DNA from: Martinezella lusitana
GTDB taxonomy: Bacteria; Pseudomonadota; Alphaproteobacteria; Rhizobiales; Rhizobiaceae
Direction of reading: 5' to 3'
NCBI RefSeq assembly: GCF_900094565.1
Contig: NZ_FMAF01000001.1
Coordinates: 496,001-560,000 of the forward strand
DNA: 64,000 nt
Shown: positions 63,799 to 64,000 of the stretch, in pieces
How positions within the stretch are numbered: the first letter of the stretch is position 1
How the letters are laid out: each line of letters begins with the position of its first letter
Notes under the pieces: generated by a model
The model's input: the letters and a program-made list of their open reading frames with translations, nothing else
What the model was told of the DNA's origin: nothing
Databases searched by the model: none
Program-made: the position numbers and the translations under genes

Positions 63799-64000
63799 CT
63801 ATGCGATCTCGCGCTCGCTGGCGGCTTCGAAATAGTGGGTCTGCAGATAGCGAAGTGTGGCGACGCTATCCACGGGCTTGCCGAAATAATAGCCCTGCCC
63901 CATGGCACAGCCCAACGCCTTCAACTTTGCGGCTTCCGCATGTTCTTCGATGCCTTCGGCGACCACGCGCAGCTCCAGCCCTTCACACATGGCAAGAACC
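63799..64000 (-). CDS. EAL-domain protein, C-terminal fragment (cut by window edge)
   Basis: The last 66 codons of a gene that continues beyond the window. The residues VVAEGIEEHAEAAKLKALGC and MGQGYYFGKPVD are the last blocks of a c-di-GMP phosphodiesterase EAL domain (the usual form is VVAEGVET...GQGYYFSRP). The remaining parts, including the EAL motif, are outside, so activity cannot be judged. Confidence 0.85.
   Translation of the reverse strand, partial: VLAMCEGLELRVVAEGIEEHAEAAKLKALGCAMGQGYYFGKPVDSVATLRYLQTHYFEAASEREIA

Noticed and set aside
1..64000. tRNA, rRNA, insertion sequence, attachment site or replication origin
   Set aside because: I looked for cloverleaf-like segments, transposase motifs, long terminal repeats and DnaA-box clusters while reading and found none I could support.

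Overview
The window looks like a core chromosomal segment of a Rhizobium-type alphaproteobacterium, roughly 60% G+C. The evidence is a BA14K protein, a DUF1217 protein, split glyQ/glyS, an atpI-B-E-B'-F operon with two b-type subunits, an FtsK, GntR, IclR and LuxR regulators in rhizobial style, and short dispersed palindromic repeats typical of Rhizobiaceae. I saw no rRNA, tRNA, insertion sequence, prophage or CRISPR array. Assignments rest on reading motifs and family resemblance; no database search was run.

Layout. 1-3.3 kb: the end of an acyl-CoA dehydrogenase, a CorA/ZntB-type metal transporter, a BA14K protein and a GH25-like secreted protein. 3.4-6.0 kb: gbcA-gbcB, a Rieske oxygenase and its reductase for glycine betaine demethylation, preceded by a clear cobalamin riboswitch. 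6.2-11.3 kb: an ACT-domain protein, an unknown protein, Sua5/TsaC, an FAD-linked 2-hydroxyacid dehydrogenase, and a divergent GntR/MOSC pair around a palindromic operator. 11.4-17.1 kb: an FtsK-type translocase without membrane helices, and a seven-repeat DUF1217 protein. 17.4-26.5 kb: ubiA, an MipA/OmpV outer-membrane protein, a lipoprotein, cfa, tex, purD and a small secreted protein. 26.6-28.8 kb: a methyl-accepting chemotaxis protein behind a structured leader.

28.8-39.4 kb, mostly minus strand: DUF523, glyS, a broken DUF559 gene lying between GC-rich repeats, DUF2207, aroA, lemA, glyQ, a small membrane protein, an S49 peptidase, a tRNA-methyltransferase-like protein and DUF2007. 39.5-47.9 kb: polyprenyl diphosphate synthase, a TPR protein, ispE, moaB, a glycosyltransferase-like protein, a PA0069-type radical SAM protein, rnhB and a phosphotransferase. 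48-52.2 kb: the Fo part of ATP synthase and an SleB hydrolase. 52.3-58.2 kb: corA-kup, a cysteine-free Mrp/ApbC ATPase and a LuxR-type regulator. 58.5-62.8 kb: an IclR regulator divergent from an SDR-dgoK-dgoA-lactonase operon for galactose/galactonate catabolism by the De Ley-Doudoroff route. 63-64 kb: a PRC-barrel protein and the C-terminal end of an EAL protein.

The points most worth following are the B12 riboswitch on a betaine demethylase operon, the structured leader of the chemotaxis receptor gene, repeat elements that supply the stop codons of their neighbours, a Mrp ATPase with no cysteine at all, a GH25-like protein whose D-x-E motif reads D-x-D, and an FtsK lacking a membrane anchor.
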